Shown: piece after piece, positions 16,251 to 25,752 of the stretch
Layout: the number at the start of each line of letters is the position of its first letter
Position numbering within the stretch: the first letter of the stretch is position 1
From: Methanothermobacter tenebrarum
Lineage (GTDB): Archaea; Methanobacteriota; Methanobacteria; Methanobacteriales; DSM-23052
Assembly (NCBI RefSeq): GCF_023167465.1
Contig: NZ_AP025698.1
Span: 682,001 to 746,000, forward strand
Length of the DNA stretch: 64,000 bases
Reading direction: 5' to 3'
Translations under genes and position numbers: made by a program
Notes under the pieces: generated by a model
Database searches by the model: none
Told to the model about the DNA's origin: nothing
The model's input: the letters and a program-made list of their open reading frames with translations, nothing else

Positions 16251-17435
16251 ATGAAATACGTGATACTCATAGGAGACGGGATGGCAGACTACCCCATACC
16301 AGAACTCGGAGAAAAAACACCACTACAGGTAGCCAACAAACCCAACATGGACCACGTAGCCGAAGAAGGGGCTAACGGACTCCTAAAGACAATACCAGAT
16401 GGTATGGAACCCGGATCAGATGTTGCGAACATGGCCATAATGGGCTACAACCCCAAAAAATATTATACGGGCAGAGGACCCCTTGAAGCCGCTAGCATAG
16501 GAATAGAACTCAAAAAAGACGATGTTGCCTTCAGATGCAACCTCATAACAGTCCATGATGGTCGCATAATAGATTTCAACGCCAACCACATAAGTACAAA
16601 AGAATCCTCAAAGCTGATAAAAACCCTAAATGAACATTTCAACATAGGCAAATTCTATACAGGTGTAAGTTACAGGAACCTATACATTTACCCGGACAGA
16701 GAAGCCCTAAAAGTCAAAACCAGACCACCACACGATATCATAGGAGAACCCATAGAAGATCATCTACCATCAAATGGAGAAACCGCAGAAAAAATAAAAC
16801 AGATAATAAAAGAATCCCATAAAATACTCAAAGACCACCCCACCAACATAGAAAGATCTAAAAAGGGTAAACGACCCGCGAATATGATATGGTTATGGGG
16901 ACAGGGTCAAAAACCCACAATGAAAACACTAAGGGAAAAATATGGCCTCAAGGGCGCTACAATAACAGGAGTAGACCTGATAAAGGGCCTGGGAGTCTAC
17001 CTAGGATTAGATAATGTTAATGTCCCAGGGGCCACAGGATACCTAGACACAGACTACAAAGCAAAGGGCGAACATGCCATCAAAGCCCTACAAGACCATG
17101 ACATAATATTCATACACGTAGAAGCCCCCGACGAGGCAGGACACGCAAGAAACATTAAAGAAAAGATAAAAGCCATTGAAAATATTGACTCCAAGATACT
17201 AGGCCCACTATTAGACGAACTACCATCATATGACAGCTTCCGTCTAACCCTACTGACAGACCATCCAACACCCATAAAAGTAGGTACACACACACCCGAC
17301 CCAGTACCATACGCCATCTACGGCGAAAACATAGAAAAGGATAACATAAGATCATATGATGAAGAATCCGCGAAAAGGGGCCGTCTAGGCCTTTCAGTGG
17401 CCTGGAAGCTCCTAGATAAGCTTACAGGGAGTTGA
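16251..17435 (+). CDS. apgM: 2,3-bisphosphoglycerate-independent phosphoglycerate mutase, archaeal type
   Basis: Interconverts 3- and 2-phosphoglycerate. The 394-residue protein belongs to the alkaline-phosphatase superfamily: metal-binding GDGMAD near the N-terminus, catalytic Ser in EPGSDVANMAIMGY, and metal ligands in HVEAPDEAGH and LTDHPTPIKVGTH. ATG 16251 starts at the conserved MKYVILIGDGMAD; the longer frame back to 16224 would overlap hom by 22 bp and is less likely. The stop overlaps the TTG start of pyrG. Confidence 0.92.
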   Translation: MKYVILIGDGMADYPIPELGEKTPLQVANKPNMDHVAEEGANGLLKTIPDGMEPGSDVANMAIMGYNPKKYYTGRGPLEAASIGIELKKDDVAFRCNLITVHDGRIIDFNANHISTKESSKLIKTLNEHFNIGKFYTGVSYRNLYIYPDREALKVKTRPPHDIIGEPIEDHLPSNGETAEKIKQIIKESHKILKDHPTNIERSKKGKRPANMIWLWGQGQKPTMKTLREKYGLKGATITGVDLIKGLGVYLGLDNVNVPGATGYLDTDYKAKGEHAIKALQDHDIIFIHVEAPDEAGHARNIKEKIKAIENIDSKILGPLLDELPSYDSFRLTLLTDHPTPIKVGTHTPDPVPYAIYGENIEKDNIRSYDEESAKRGRLGLSVAWKLLDKLTGS

Positions 17436-19030
17436 TTATCCTGGCGAACTATATAATCGTGACCGGTGGGGTTGTAAGCTCCATTGGTAAGGGCATAACA
17501 GCAGCATCAATAGGCAGAATACTAAGATCCTACGGATTAAAGGTTGCAGCCATAAAAATAGACCCATACCTCAACTGGGATTCAGGGACCTTAAACCCCT
17601 ACCAGCATGGCGAAGTCTTCGTAACAGAAGATGGAATGGAAACAGACCTAGACCTCGGACACTACGAACGCTTCCTAGACGTGGACCTGCCAGGAGAATC
17701 CAACATAACCACAGGGAAAGTATACCTCTCAGTGATAGAAAAGGAAAGAAAAGGCAAATACCTAGGATCCTGTGTACAGATCATACCCCACATAACAGAC
17801 GAGATAAAATCCATGATCCGGAGAATAGCATCAAAGAGCAAGGCAGAGGTGGTCATAGTAGAAGTGGGGGGTACAGTAGGTGACATCGAAGGCCAACCAT
17901 TCCTAGAAGCGCTAAGACAACTAAGAAACGAGGAAGGATACCAGAACGTCATGTTCATACACGTAACCTACGTACCCTACCTAAAGGCTGCCGGAGAATT
18001 CAAAACCAAACCCACACAACACAGTACAAAGGAACTCCGCAGCACAGGCCTAACCCCAGACATGATAATATGCAGAAGCGAAACACCAATAACATCCCCA
18101 ATAAAAGAAAAGATAGCACACTTCTGTGACGTTGAAAAAGAAGCTGTCATAAACGCCCCCGACGTCCAATCAATATATGAGGTCCCCCTCGTACTCAAAA
18201 AACAAAAAGTGGGAGAATATATCATAGATAGGATAAACTTAAAAGTTAAAGGGGACGGGGACCTCTCAGAATGGGCTAAGATCGTGGAATCCCTCAAGAT
18301 AAAAGAACCCACAATAAAAGTTGGTATAGTGGGAAAATACGTGGAACTTGAAGACTCATATATGAGTATAAGGGAGGCTCTAAGGCACGCAGCAGCACAC
18401 CTCGGCAAAAAAGTGGAGATAGGATGGATAAGCACCAATGAAAAAATAAACAAGGAGAAACTTAAAGGGTTTGACGCGATCCTCATACCTGGAGGATTCG
18501 GTAAAAGGGGAATCGAGAGTAAAATATACGCTGCAAAGTATGCCCGGGAAGAAAAGGTCCCAATCCTGGGCATATGCCTCGGAATGCAATGCATGGTAAT
18601 AGAATTCGCACGCCACAAGGGCCTTAAGGGTGCTCATAGCACAGAATTCGACAAGGAAACCCCACACCCAGTAATTGACATGATGGAAGAACAAAAGAGG
18701 ATAAAGAAGATGGGTGGAACAATGCGCCTAGGAGCCTACAAATGCAAACTAAGACCCGGGACAATCGCCCACAGAGCATACAAAAAGGATATTATAAGTG
18801 AAAGGCACAGACACCGCTATGAACTCAACAACGAATACAGGGAAAAACTGGAAAAAGAGGGGCTCATAATAGCGGGGACAACACCAGACGACTTCCTAGT
18901 AGAAATAATAGAATTAGAAGATCACCCATGGTATCTTGGATGCCAGTTCCACCCAGAGTTTAAATCAAGACCAAACAGGCCACACCCACTCTTCATATCA
19001 TTCCTAGAAGCAGCCATAAAGAATAAGTGA
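17432..19030 (+). CDS. pyrG: CTP synthase
   Basis: Aminates UTP to CTP using glutamine and ATP. The N-terminal synthetase domain carries GGVVSSIGKGITAASIG and the conserved KIDPYLNWDSGTLNPYQHG. The C-terminal class I glutaminase has the Cys nucleophile in GICLGMQCMV and His/Glu in QFHPEFKS. Length 532 residues is normal. It starts at TTG 17432, sharing TTGA with the apgM stop, so the two are translationally coupled. The next gene overlaps its stop as well. Confidence 0.95.
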   Translation: MIILANYIIVTGGVVSSIGKGITAASIGRILRSYGLKVAAIKIDPYLNWDSGTLNPYQHGEVFVTEDGMETDLDLGHYERFLDVDLPGESNITTGKVYLSVIEKERKGKYLGSCVQIIPHITDEIKSMIRRIASKSKAEVVIVEVGGTVGDIEGQPFLEALRQLRNEEGYQNVMFIHVTYVPYLKAAGEFKTKPTQHSTKELRSTGLTPDMIICRSETPITSPIKEKIAHFCDVEKEAVINAPDVQSIYEVPLVLKKQKVGEYIIDRINLKVKGDGDLSEWAKIVESLKIKEPTIKVGIVGKYVELEDSYMSIREALRHAAAHLGKKVEIGWISTNEKINKEKLKGFDAILIPGGFGKRGIESKIYAAKYAREEKVPILGICLGMQCMVIEFARHKGLKGAHSTEFDKETPHPVIDMMEEQKRIKKMGGTMRLGAYKCKLRPGTIAHRAYKKDIISERHRHRYELNNEYREKLEKEGLIIAGTTPDDFLVEIIELEDHPWYLGCQFHPEFKSRPNRPHPLFISFLEAAIKNK

Positions 19031-20187
19031 TCATCATGTATCCAATTTTACCAGTTCTAGTAGCATTTTTAGCCAGTATATACGCTGCATATAGTGACCT
19101 CAAGGAGGGTATAATCCCCAACAGGTTAACATTCCCACTCATAGGCCTTGGCATACTATTAGATGCCGTTTTCGCCTACCAAATAGGGGATCCAATGTTT
19201 TTTGTCTATGCACTGATATTCACTGGTATGATCTTCCTGGTCTGTTATATTTTTTGGAGGTTAGGTGCCTGGGCCGGTGGTGATGTTAAATTATTCACCG
19301 GCCTTGCCGCGCTTTTACCATTCCAACCAGCACTGATAAGATATTCCATCATGGGAGTGTCATTTCCCATCATAGCATCCTATCCATTCCCCCTTACCCT
19401 GATAATCAACAGCATATTAGGTATACTCCCATTCCTTATAGTATTCGTCTTTTACATAACATTCAAATATAAAAGGCACCTCTTAGAAGAGCTTCTAGAA
19501 CCTATAAGAGAATACAAAACTTCTCTAATCCTCGCCCTCGTCATAACATCGGCCATAACATTAACCTTGGTGATCACATCCATCCTATCATTGCAGATCA
19601 TCATATTAGCCTTTATAATCATCTACATCATAACTATGATGATATCCAAGTTGCCCATGAAACCAAAGATCCTACTAGTATCTGCAATAACATTATACAG
19701 CATATACCAGAATCCAAAGTTGACAATAACAGGTATAGTAACATTATGGGCTTCAATAATCATCCTACAAGTTATAAGGAAACTCCTAGGGAAAGTGGCC
19801 AAGGAAGCGCTCCAAGACGAAATAACGGTAAAAGACCTTAAAGAGGGCATGATACTAGCCCACAAACTCTACAAAAAAAATGGCAAATATTATTTCGATG
19901 AAAAAAAGCTTCTGGGAAAAGATCAAAGAAGCCGCAAAGACAGGCAACCCCAGAGCCTATCCCCAGGGAAACCAGTATTAACATCCATGGCCGCAGGCCT
20001 CTCAAAAGATGATATAAAACTTCTAGTTGAACTAGCAGAAAAAGGCGAAATCCCAGAGAAGATCAGGACAAAAAAGGGCGTTCCATTCGCCCCAGCCATA
20101 TCCGTGGGCTTAATAATCTCCCTACTCATAGGAGACCTTCCAATGTTACTCTTAAAAATCCTAACCATAACAAGAACCGCTCCGTAG
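19027..20187 (+). CDS. A24-family prepilin peptidase, EppA-like
   Basis: Membrane aspartyl protease predicted to cut pilin-type signal peptides at the cytoplasmic face. The catalytic Asp pair is visible as AYSDLKEG (D24) and the GxGD-like AGGDVKLF (D86). Several hydrophobic segments follow, then a ~100-residue charged cytoplasmic region (about 280-360) and a last membrane segment, making it longer (386) than simple archaeal FlaK/PibD enzymes. It starts at GTG 19027 overlapping pyrG; ATG 19036 is an alternative. The next six secretable genes carry class III or related signals, so they are its likely substrates. Confidence 0.85.
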   Translation: MIIMYPILPVLVAFLASIYAAYSDLKEGIIPNRLTFPLIGLGILLDAVFAYQIGDPMFFVYALIFTGMIFLVCYIFWRLGAWAGGDVKLFTGLAALLPFQPALIRYSIMGVSFPIIASYPFPLTLIINSILGILPFLIVFVFYITFKYKRHLLEELLEPIREYKTSLILALVITSAITLTLVITSILSLQIIILAFIIIYIITMMISKLPMKPKILLVSAITLYSIYQNPKLTITGIVTLWASIIILQVIRKLLGKVAKEALQDEITVKDLKEGMILAHKLYKKNGKYYFDEKKLLGKDQRSRKDRQPQSLSPGKPVLTSMAAGLSKDDIKLLVELAEKGEIPEKIRTKKGVPFAPAISVGLIISLLIGDLPMLLLKILTITRTAP

Positions 20188-20384
20188 AAAAGTGTAAACT
20201 TTTTAAGGGACTGGAATATTCTCTTAAAGACACTGAAGATGTTGAAGTCCACTCGAAAGTCAGCCAATAACCAGAACTCGGAAGCCCACCCCATCAGAAT
20301 TAATACTCTACAAAAAAATTTACAAGTAGGTGGAACATAAAATAATATACCCCTTAATAAAAGAAATAAAGGTTAGTGATATTT

Positions 20385-20810
20385 ATGGATGATAAAGGCC
20401 AGGTTTCATTTGAGTACCTTATGTTAATCCTCGTGGCCATACTCATACTTGGAACTGTAACCATACCATTGGTTGGCAGGGCGATAGATGCTAGTAATGA
20501 TGTCTCAAGAGCATCAGATGCGAAGGTTGCAGTTGAGAGTATTGCAAACGCTGCTGATATTGTATACGCGAATGGCCCCGGCGCCAAGAGGACAATAACA
20601 TTCTATATACCCCAAGATGGGATAATAGGATTCAACAATGGGGTAATATACTTTGATGTGACATTAAGCAATGGAACTACCCGGCGCATAAACGCCCCCA
20701 CAGAATATGGTAATATTACAATGACTCCCACAAGCTTAACTAGGGGTTGGCATAAAGCCGTTATCAGCTGGCCAAACAAGAGTAATAATATACTGATCAC
20801 GGTCTCATAG
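20385..20810 (+). CDS. class III signal-peptide pilin
   Basis: 141-residue small pilin-like protein. The N-terminus KGQVSFEYLML is a textbook class III (Q-x-S-x-E-x-L) signal: cleavage is expected after Gly5, leaving Gln1 and Glu5 at the head of a ~20-residue hydrophobic helix (ILVAILILGTV). The rest is a short polar domain with possible glycosylation sequons. ATG 20385 is preferred over the upstream in-frame codon because AGTGAT lies at ribosome-site distance. It is probably a filament subunit; which filament is unknown. Confidence 0.85.
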   Translation: MDDKGQVSFEYLMLILVAILILGTVTIPLVGRAIDASNDVSRASDAKVAVESIANAADIVYANGPGAKRTITFYIPQDGIIGFNNGVIYFDVTLSNGTTRRINAPTEYGNITMTPTSLTRGWHKAVISWPNKSNNILITVS

Positions 20811-20824
20811 GGGGGGATTTGGCA

Positions 20825-21637
20825 ATGGGGTTTTTCTCGAAGCTGGGTGAGATAGTCATAACACTTTTTAACCTACTAGGCACCCTAATCCTAGAACTTG
20901 TAAAACTCCCAAAGAAGATAAAATCCGAGGATATCCTTGAGAAGATTTCCAGGATAAAATATGAGGCCAGGACGCTTAAAAGTCCAAAGGTTAAGGGGAT
21001 AAGAGGGGAAGGTGAGGATTCGCCCGTTGAAACTGTCTCCTCTGGAATAGGTGCGAGTTTTGACCCCTCTGAGAAGGAGAATACTGTTTTAAGGCTTCAG
21101 GTGGCCGCGGCTGGGTTCATTATAACATCAATATTATATGCTTTTAATATAATCCCACTTCTCATATTCTTGATGGTGGGGGTGCTCCTCATCATCCTAA
21201 TAATTTATATCCTATATTATAGGGTTAGGCTAATGTATCCTCAGGATTTCAATGCCTATAGAGACTTCTTCTTGATGTATATTGCAGTGGGCTTTCTAGT
21301 TATTATAGTTGCAAATAATCCCCTCATATATAGCTTGTTCTCTTTCATGTTATTACCCTCTCTGGGTGTGCTGATTTTCGCATTGATTGCTGTTGCAACC
21401 ATATTCATAGTATTCCGGATAAGATACCACAGAGAGTATACATTCGGTGAGGTTATAGAGGCTGGTGAAAACACCTCACAAGTAAGAGTAGACTATGATA
21501 TAAGATCAAATGTGAAACCAGATATTTACATCGTAGAAAACAACAAATTCAAGGTCAAAGAACATGACATAGTAAAATTAGCAATTGAAAGCTCATGGGG
21601 TGGTAACAAGCCCAAAAAGATAATAGGAAAAAAATAA
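20825..21637 (+). CDS. polytopic membrane protein beside pilin genes
   Basis: 270-residue protein I do not recognise. An amphipathic N-terminal segment (FFSKLGEIVITLFNLLG) is followed by a charged stretch, then about four hydrophobic helices (near 95-135 and 150-200) and a hydrophilic C-terminal domain ending in KKIIGKK. It does not resemble the TadC/FlaJ platform protein or a secretion ATPase. ATG 20825 is chosen because GGGGGGAT lies 6-8 nt upstream. Its position 15 bp after the pilin gene suggests work with the filament proteins, possibly anchoring or assembly. Confidence 0.65.
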   Translation: MGFFSKLGEIVITLFNLLGTLILELVKLPKKIKSEDILEKISRIKYEARTLKSPKVKGIRGEGEDSPVETVSSGIGASFDPSEKENTVLRLQVAAAGFIITSILYAFNIIPLLIFLMVGVLLIILIIYILYYRVRLMYPQDFNAYRDFFLMYIAVGFLVIIVANNPLIYSLFSFMLLPSLGVLIFALIAVATIFIVFRIRYHREYTFGEVIEAGENTSQVRVDYDIRSNVKPDIYIVENNKFKVKEHDIVKLAIESSWGGNKPKKIIGKK

Positions 21638-21812
21638 CAGAGATTCACAAGGCAGCCTTCAGCAGGACATTTAACTATTCACACCCCCAGTTTATGATGA
21701 TTAGCACCATCCCCACACAGAAAATCCCCCCAACACATGACCATAAAACCCCAACCTGGAGAAAATCATATAAAAGATAAAAGATAAAAAAATTACCCAT
21801 ACGAGGGATAGT

Positions 21813-22223
21813 ATGGATGATGGGGGTGTTTTATCTACAGATTTTCTTTTAGCCACATTAATTTCACTGATAATAATATCAGCACTTGTTGGTTTTGCTA
21901 ACACGAGCATAGACACTGCTAAAAGCACCGAATTCTCCAAGGCCAAGATGGTCGGTGAAACCGTGGCCAGATCCATAAACATGGTATATACCCAAGGACC
22001 AGGAGACGAACTAAACATAACACTACCGGGCGATTTCAACTACAATATAACCATTAAGAATATAAATGGTAAAGCCGCCGTCGTGGTCAATTACAATAAC
22101 AGAGAATCCATATCCTACCTAATCTTTAATACGAATAAAATAAATGAAATTCCCATGCTACCTAATAAAACTTACAATATACGCAACGAGGATAATAGCA
22201 TCATCATAGTAGAGGTTAAATGA
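21813..22223 (+). CDS. pilin-like protein with degenerate class III signal
   Basis: 136 residues beginning MDDGGVLSTDFLLATLIS. It has the charged leader, Gly-Gly and an acidic residue five positions after the predicted cut (V-L-S-T-D), followed by a hydrophobic helix, but the Gln of the classical Q-x-S-x-E is replaced by Val. The ectodomain has several N-x-T/S sequons. It opens a run of five overlapping or nearly overlapping genes ending at 24714, all with related N-termini. Probably a minor pilin or pseudopilin. Confidence 0.75.
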   Translation: MDDGGVLSTDFLLATLISLIIISALVGFANTSIDTAKSTEFSKAKMVGETVARSINMVYTQGPGDELNITLPGDFNYNITIKNINGKAAVVVNYNNRESISYLIFNTNKINEIPMLPNKTYNIRNEDNSIIIVEVK

Positions 22224-22609
22224 TGAAGGATAATAGGGGGCAAATCTCGGCCGAATTCGTCCTATTAACAGGGATAATACTAATCATAGCATTAGTGATA
22301 GCCTCCCATACCGGTAATAGCCTAGAAGTTGATAAGGTGATATCCGCCGCGAAAACAGGAACAATAGAAGCTACAAACGACCTCGCATATAATGGAACTG
22401 GTAACGTTATAAGATTCCAGAATATAACCTTCCAGGATGGTAAAATCAACATCACAGTATATAGTAAGAGAAGCCTAACAGCCAATGAAATAGCTTATAT
22501 TAAACAGAAGGTCCTAGAGGCCATAGGGGAAAGCCTAGGTAAACCAGTAACAGATAATACCGTGAAGGGCAGATACACTTATACTGTAGAGGTGGTGAAT
22601 GTCACATGA
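22220..22609 (+). CDS. class III signal-peptide pilin
   Basis: 129 residues. The N-terminus RGQISAEFVLL fits the canonical class III motif with Gln1 and Glu5 and is followed by a hydrophobic helix (TGIILIIALVIAS). The ectodomain is about 95 residues with a basic patch (YSKRSL) and sequons. The start overlaps the previous stop (ATGATGA), so translation is coupled; the second ATG, one codon later, is equally possible. Likely a substrate of the A24 peptidase encoded upstream. Confidence 0.82.
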   Translation: MMKDNRGQISAEFVLLTGIILIIALVIASHTGNSLEVDKVISAAKTGTIEATNDLAYNGTGNVIRFQNITFQDGKINITVYSKRSLTANEIAYIKQKVLEAIGESLGKPVTDNTVKGRYTYTVEVVNVT

Positions 22610-23025
22610 ACGAGGAGGGTTTCATATTCACCATTGACAGCATCCTAATGCTAATCCCGGTCTTCATAATACTCGCCACAGTAGCCAGTATCAGCCTAGA
22701 AACACCCCACGAAGCCCCATATTATAATGCCCAGGATGCAATGCAATTATTGATCCTATTAGGGGAGAAATCAACTGATACTAATCTGATGACAGTGGCA
22801 GAGAACATAAGCCGAGGGAATATAAATGGGGCTAAGGCTGCCGCCCAAAACGATCTGAAACCAATACTTGACAGTTTCAGGATGAACTATAACCTAACAT
22901 ACTATAATAATAACACGGGAACCTACGAAACATTAATAAATAGGGGGACAATGCCAGTTGATGGGGGCATATCCTCAGCTACTAGAAGCTATGGTGGTGT
23001 CACCTTCAGACTCTACATGTGGTGA
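22606..23025 (+). CDS. pilin-like protein with degenerate signal
   Basis: 139 residues starting MNEEGFIFTIDSILMLIPV. The leader plus Gly, the acidic residue near +6 and the following hydrophobic stretch mirror the neighbouring pilins, but the Q-x-S-x-E consensus is not kept. The ectodomain is rich in Asn/Tyr and ends GVTFRLYMW. It overlaps the previous gene by 4 bp. The predicted role is a minor filament or assembly component; that it is cut by the A24 peptidase is inference. Confidence 0.72.
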   Translation: MNEEGFIFTIDSILMLIPVFIILATVASISLETPHEAPYYNAQDAMQLLILLGEKSTDTNLMTVAENISRGNINGAKAAAQNDLKPILDSFRMNYNLTYYNNNTGTYETLINRGTMPVDGGISSATRSYGGVTFRLYMW

Positions 23026-23032
23026 AAAGGCG

Positions 23033-23674
23033 ATGGATGAAAAAGGATATGTACTATCAGAGGTTGGAATGCTACTGCTAATACCACTTATGATAATGAT
23101 CCCCATCGCACTCTCCCTACAAGAGGAGGGTTCACAAATCCCAACCACATTCACAAAATCCGATGTAGTATTCAGGACCTTCGAAAGCATACGAAACGAC
23201 ATAGAACAGAAGGCTATAAGATTCTCTGATAATATCTACAATAAAACATACAAGTATAACGAGTCCCAGCTCTTCGCCGAGGACCTCAAAAACCTTAACA
23301 ATAATATAAGTGGGGATATTTACGAGGATGCCTATGCTGGTGTCGTAGATTCCGTGAAAGTGGAAGCTAACAATTATCCAAAAACCCGTGACCTAACCAA
23401 TGAATCTGGTTATATTCCCCTAACCAATGGCATCCAAATAATTTATAATTATGAAAACACCACCATAACAAACAATACAATCTACTATAAGTATAGGATA
23501 ACTATAACTGTCAATGTGACGATAGATGTGATTAAGGCAAATGCCAGACACAAAGAAACTTGCGAATATTCCTTCGGGAGTCTGATATTTATCAACACAG
23601 CCACAAACAATAATACAACAGCCGAGGAGAATATTAGAACATTCTTTAATAATTTAGGGTCCAAGTTAGGATGA
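23033..23674 (+). CDS. pilin-like protein with degenerate signal
   Basis: 213 residues from ATG 23033 (MDEKGYVLSEVGMLLLIPL). I chose this start because it restores the family-like leader (K-G then Y-V-L-S-E, acid at +5) and has an AAAGG ribosome site; the frame is open from 22958 but that overlaps the previous gene. The hydrophobic helix is Pro/Met-rich (IPLMIMIPIALSL). The ectodomain of ~180 residues is acidic with many Asn-x-Thr sequons. It overlaps the next gene by 4 bp. Confidence 0.72.
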   Translation: MDEKGYVLSEVGMLLLIPLMIMIPIALSLQEEGSQIPTTFTKSDVVFRTFESIRNDIEQKAIRFSDNIYNKTYKYNESQLFAEDLKNLNNNISGDIYEDAYAGVVDSVKVEANNYPKTRDLTNESGYIPLTNGIQIIYNYENTTITNNTIYYKYRITITVNVTIDVIKANARHKETCEYSFGSLIFINTATNNNTTAEENIRTFFNNLGSKLG

Positions 23675-24714
23675 TAAGAATGGATGATAAAGGCATGATA
23701 TTCACAACCGACGTGCTACTATCCCTAATCATAGTAACCGTGGTATTAGGGATGATCACAGACCAGATGGATATCCTCTCATATAAGATGGAGGATTTCA
23801 CAGGCAGAAAAAGCCTGGAGAGGACTGTGAATGATGCTGCAGATTACCTGATCAAATCCCCGGGAGAACCACAACATTGGGAGAGGGAAACACACCCCAG
23901 TAGTAATACTCTCCCAGGTCTTGCGGTTATTGATAGAGGACGGCCAGTGCCCAATTTTTTACTTCACAAGAAAGTAGCGGGGCTTAAGTATAATCCAGGA
24001 CTTTTAAGGAATCTTGTTAACACTGACAACTATTACTTGGTCATGACAAGAGCCAACGACTCTCAGATCATAGTGGAGATTGGGGACAACTCATCAATGC
24101 CAAATGCTAAAGAAGTGGCAGTTGCAAATAGAAGTTGTATGTTAGTACCAGGGGAGGCCATTTTTTCCATGATAGATATAATGCACATTAACCCAGCCCA
24201 TCCCCGCGAAAATACCACATTTCTATGGTATTCTAAGGCAGGGAACCCACCAATATATGTGGGCCCCGGGAATGTTACAACAAGCTCTGACCCAAGTTCA
24301 AGCTTTAATGTCACCTACCAAGATCTTGAAACATATGATTATTATATAAGAATAGATGCGAATACAGGGGTTAGAAGTGCCGATTATGGGTTCACAGACG
24401 GGGACGCTGTTGTAAACGGCACCTACGGAGACTTTGAGGATAAAAAAAGGCGAGATGCTATAAACGATGAGTTAGATCGTATTTATGGCCAGCCCGGATG
24501 GTTGAAGATCAGAGATCTTAGTGTGGGCGCATTCATACCCGTTGATGACAATCTCAAAAAAGTTTTAGATAAGGGCGGTGGCCCTGACATGAAATTATGG
24601 CTTCAGGTAAAATCCAATCCAAACGCAGATTTTGATATAACCCTTGTAAGGGTATTTCATGGTCAAGGATATAACAAGATCCCAGTCAAGCTCATACTCT
24701 ATATATGGGAATAG
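23671..24714 (+). CDS. large pilin-like surface protein
   Basis: 347 residues from ATG 23671; ATG 23680 gives MDDKGMIFTTDVLLSLI, matching the neighbours' N-termini, and may be the true start. Leader, Gly and acid at +6 are followed by a hydrophobic helix (SLIIVTVVLGMI) and a ~310-residue outer domain with aromatic and Asp-rich segments. The size suggests a tip adhesin or large minor pilin. It is the last gene of the overlapping five-gene run. Confidence 0.7.
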   Translation: MIRMDDKGMIFTTDVLLSLIIVTVVLGMITDQMDILSYKMEDFTGRKSLERTVNDAADYLIKSPGEPQHWERETHPSSNTLPGLAVIDRGRPVPNFLLHKKVAGLKYNPGLLRNLVNTDNYYLVMTRANDSQIIVEIGDNSSMPNAKEVAVANRSCMLVPGEAIFSMIDIMHINPAHPRENTTFLWYSKAGNPPIYVGPGNVTTSSDPSSSFNVTYQDLETYDYYIRIDANTGVRSADYGFTDGDAVVNGTYGDFEDKKRRDAINDELDRIYGQPGWLKIRDLSVGAFIPVDDNLKKVLDKGGGPDMKLWLQVKSNPNADFDITLVRVFHGQGYNKIPVKLILYIWE

Positions 24715-24956
24715 TTCACCCTTCAGCTGGGAAACCCCCCAATGTGTGGCTGGCTGATACCCTAGGGTTTATTCCAAGCTCTTGAAAAAAATCTCTAATG
24801 TAGAGTTTAGAGGTTCCCTAAAAGGATAATATTATTTTCCAGGATACTAGTGGATCTCATCCCCTACCCCTTGTGATAATTTTTATAAGAGATCATGAAA
24901 AAATTAAACCTTGCTCATCAGCGAGTTGAAACCACAAAAGATTGGAGAATGGTGCC

Positions 24957-25748
24957 ATGGATGTCATCGTAACCATACTAATGCTCATACTATTCATAAT
25001 ACTCTTAGTTTTTGTATTCTCTGTTGGGCTTATGACGCCAGTTATTGGTAAAAGGAACATATTCTTCGTGATATTCATAGGCTTCATGGTCGGTGTTATC
25101 GGAGGCACATTTTTCATCCTACCAGTATACGATAATATACCGCAGATTGCCAGGGGCTTCTATGAGAGCCTATCTAGTAGCCCCGAGACAGTCTATGTTG
25201 ACCTTTCACATGATATTAATATTGCGGAATTCACCAGGGACGTGAAAAACATTGAAGGCGTTGAAGATGTTAAAGTGGAATACGGCCTCCTAAAAACTGA
25301 TAATTTCACCAGCGAACGTGGAGAATTAATAGAGAAGGGCATACCATTCATAGACTCCAACGTAACATATTGTAGTGTGGATCCCCGCGGGACTATCATA
25401 TTCAAGGTTAAAGGTGGCGACCCACAGGCCACTATCGACCGAATATCCGACTGGCTTATAATAACCAGTGAAATTTATACAAAATATAGTATAATACGTG
25501 TGTCCATCCACACCCATGCAAATAAGATTGAAAATCTACGCGAGTATCTCTCATCCAAGGGCATTGCAATAGCCTCCATTGAAGGCCCAGTAGAGGAGAA
25601 TATTAAAGGTTTCAGGGCTTCCATGCCACCCAAATCAGCCGTGGTGGTCTCCTGCGGCTTCATCGGGATGTTAGCCGGACTTGCAGGCATATTCATAGAT
25701 AGTATCATGGCCTTCCTATCCGCCATCAAAAGAAAACTGGGGAGATAA
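24957..25748 (+). CDS. DUF membrane protein with two terminal helices
   Basis: 263-residue protein of unknown function. It has two N-terminal hydrophobic helices (ILMLILFIILLVFVFSVG and IFFVIFIGFMVGVIGG), an outer ~150-residue mixed alpha/beta domain (including VYVDLSHDINIAEF and GTIIFKVKGGDP) and a C-terminal hydrophobic segment (AGLAGIFIDSIMAFL). ATG 24957 is preferred to TTG 24942 because GGTG precedes it. A TATA-like TTTTTATAAG lies near 24880. It lies between the pilin run and dph6, 5 bp from the latter. Confidence 0.65.
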   Translation: MDVIVTILMLILFIILLVFVFSVGLMTPVIGKRNIFFVIFIGFMVGVIGGTFFILPVYDNIPQIARGFYESLSSSPETVYVDLSHDINIAEFTRDVKNIEGVEDVKVEYGLLKTDNFTSERGELIEKGIPFIDSNVTYCSVDPRGTIIFKVKGGDPQATIDRISDWLIITSEIYTKYSIIRVSIHTHANKIENLREYLSSKGIAIASIEGPVEENIKGFRASMPPKSAVVVSCGFIGMLAGLAGIFIDSIMAFLSAIKRKLGR

Positions 25749-25752
25749 TAGA

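Noticed and set aside
24713..24745. TAGTTCAC at the end of the large pilin-like gene followed by GGGAAACCCCCC looks like transposon ends
   Set aside because: The right-end hairpin that should precede TAGTTCAC is absent and the left-end ATGAAAGCC motif is not found; likely coincidence or too decayed to call.
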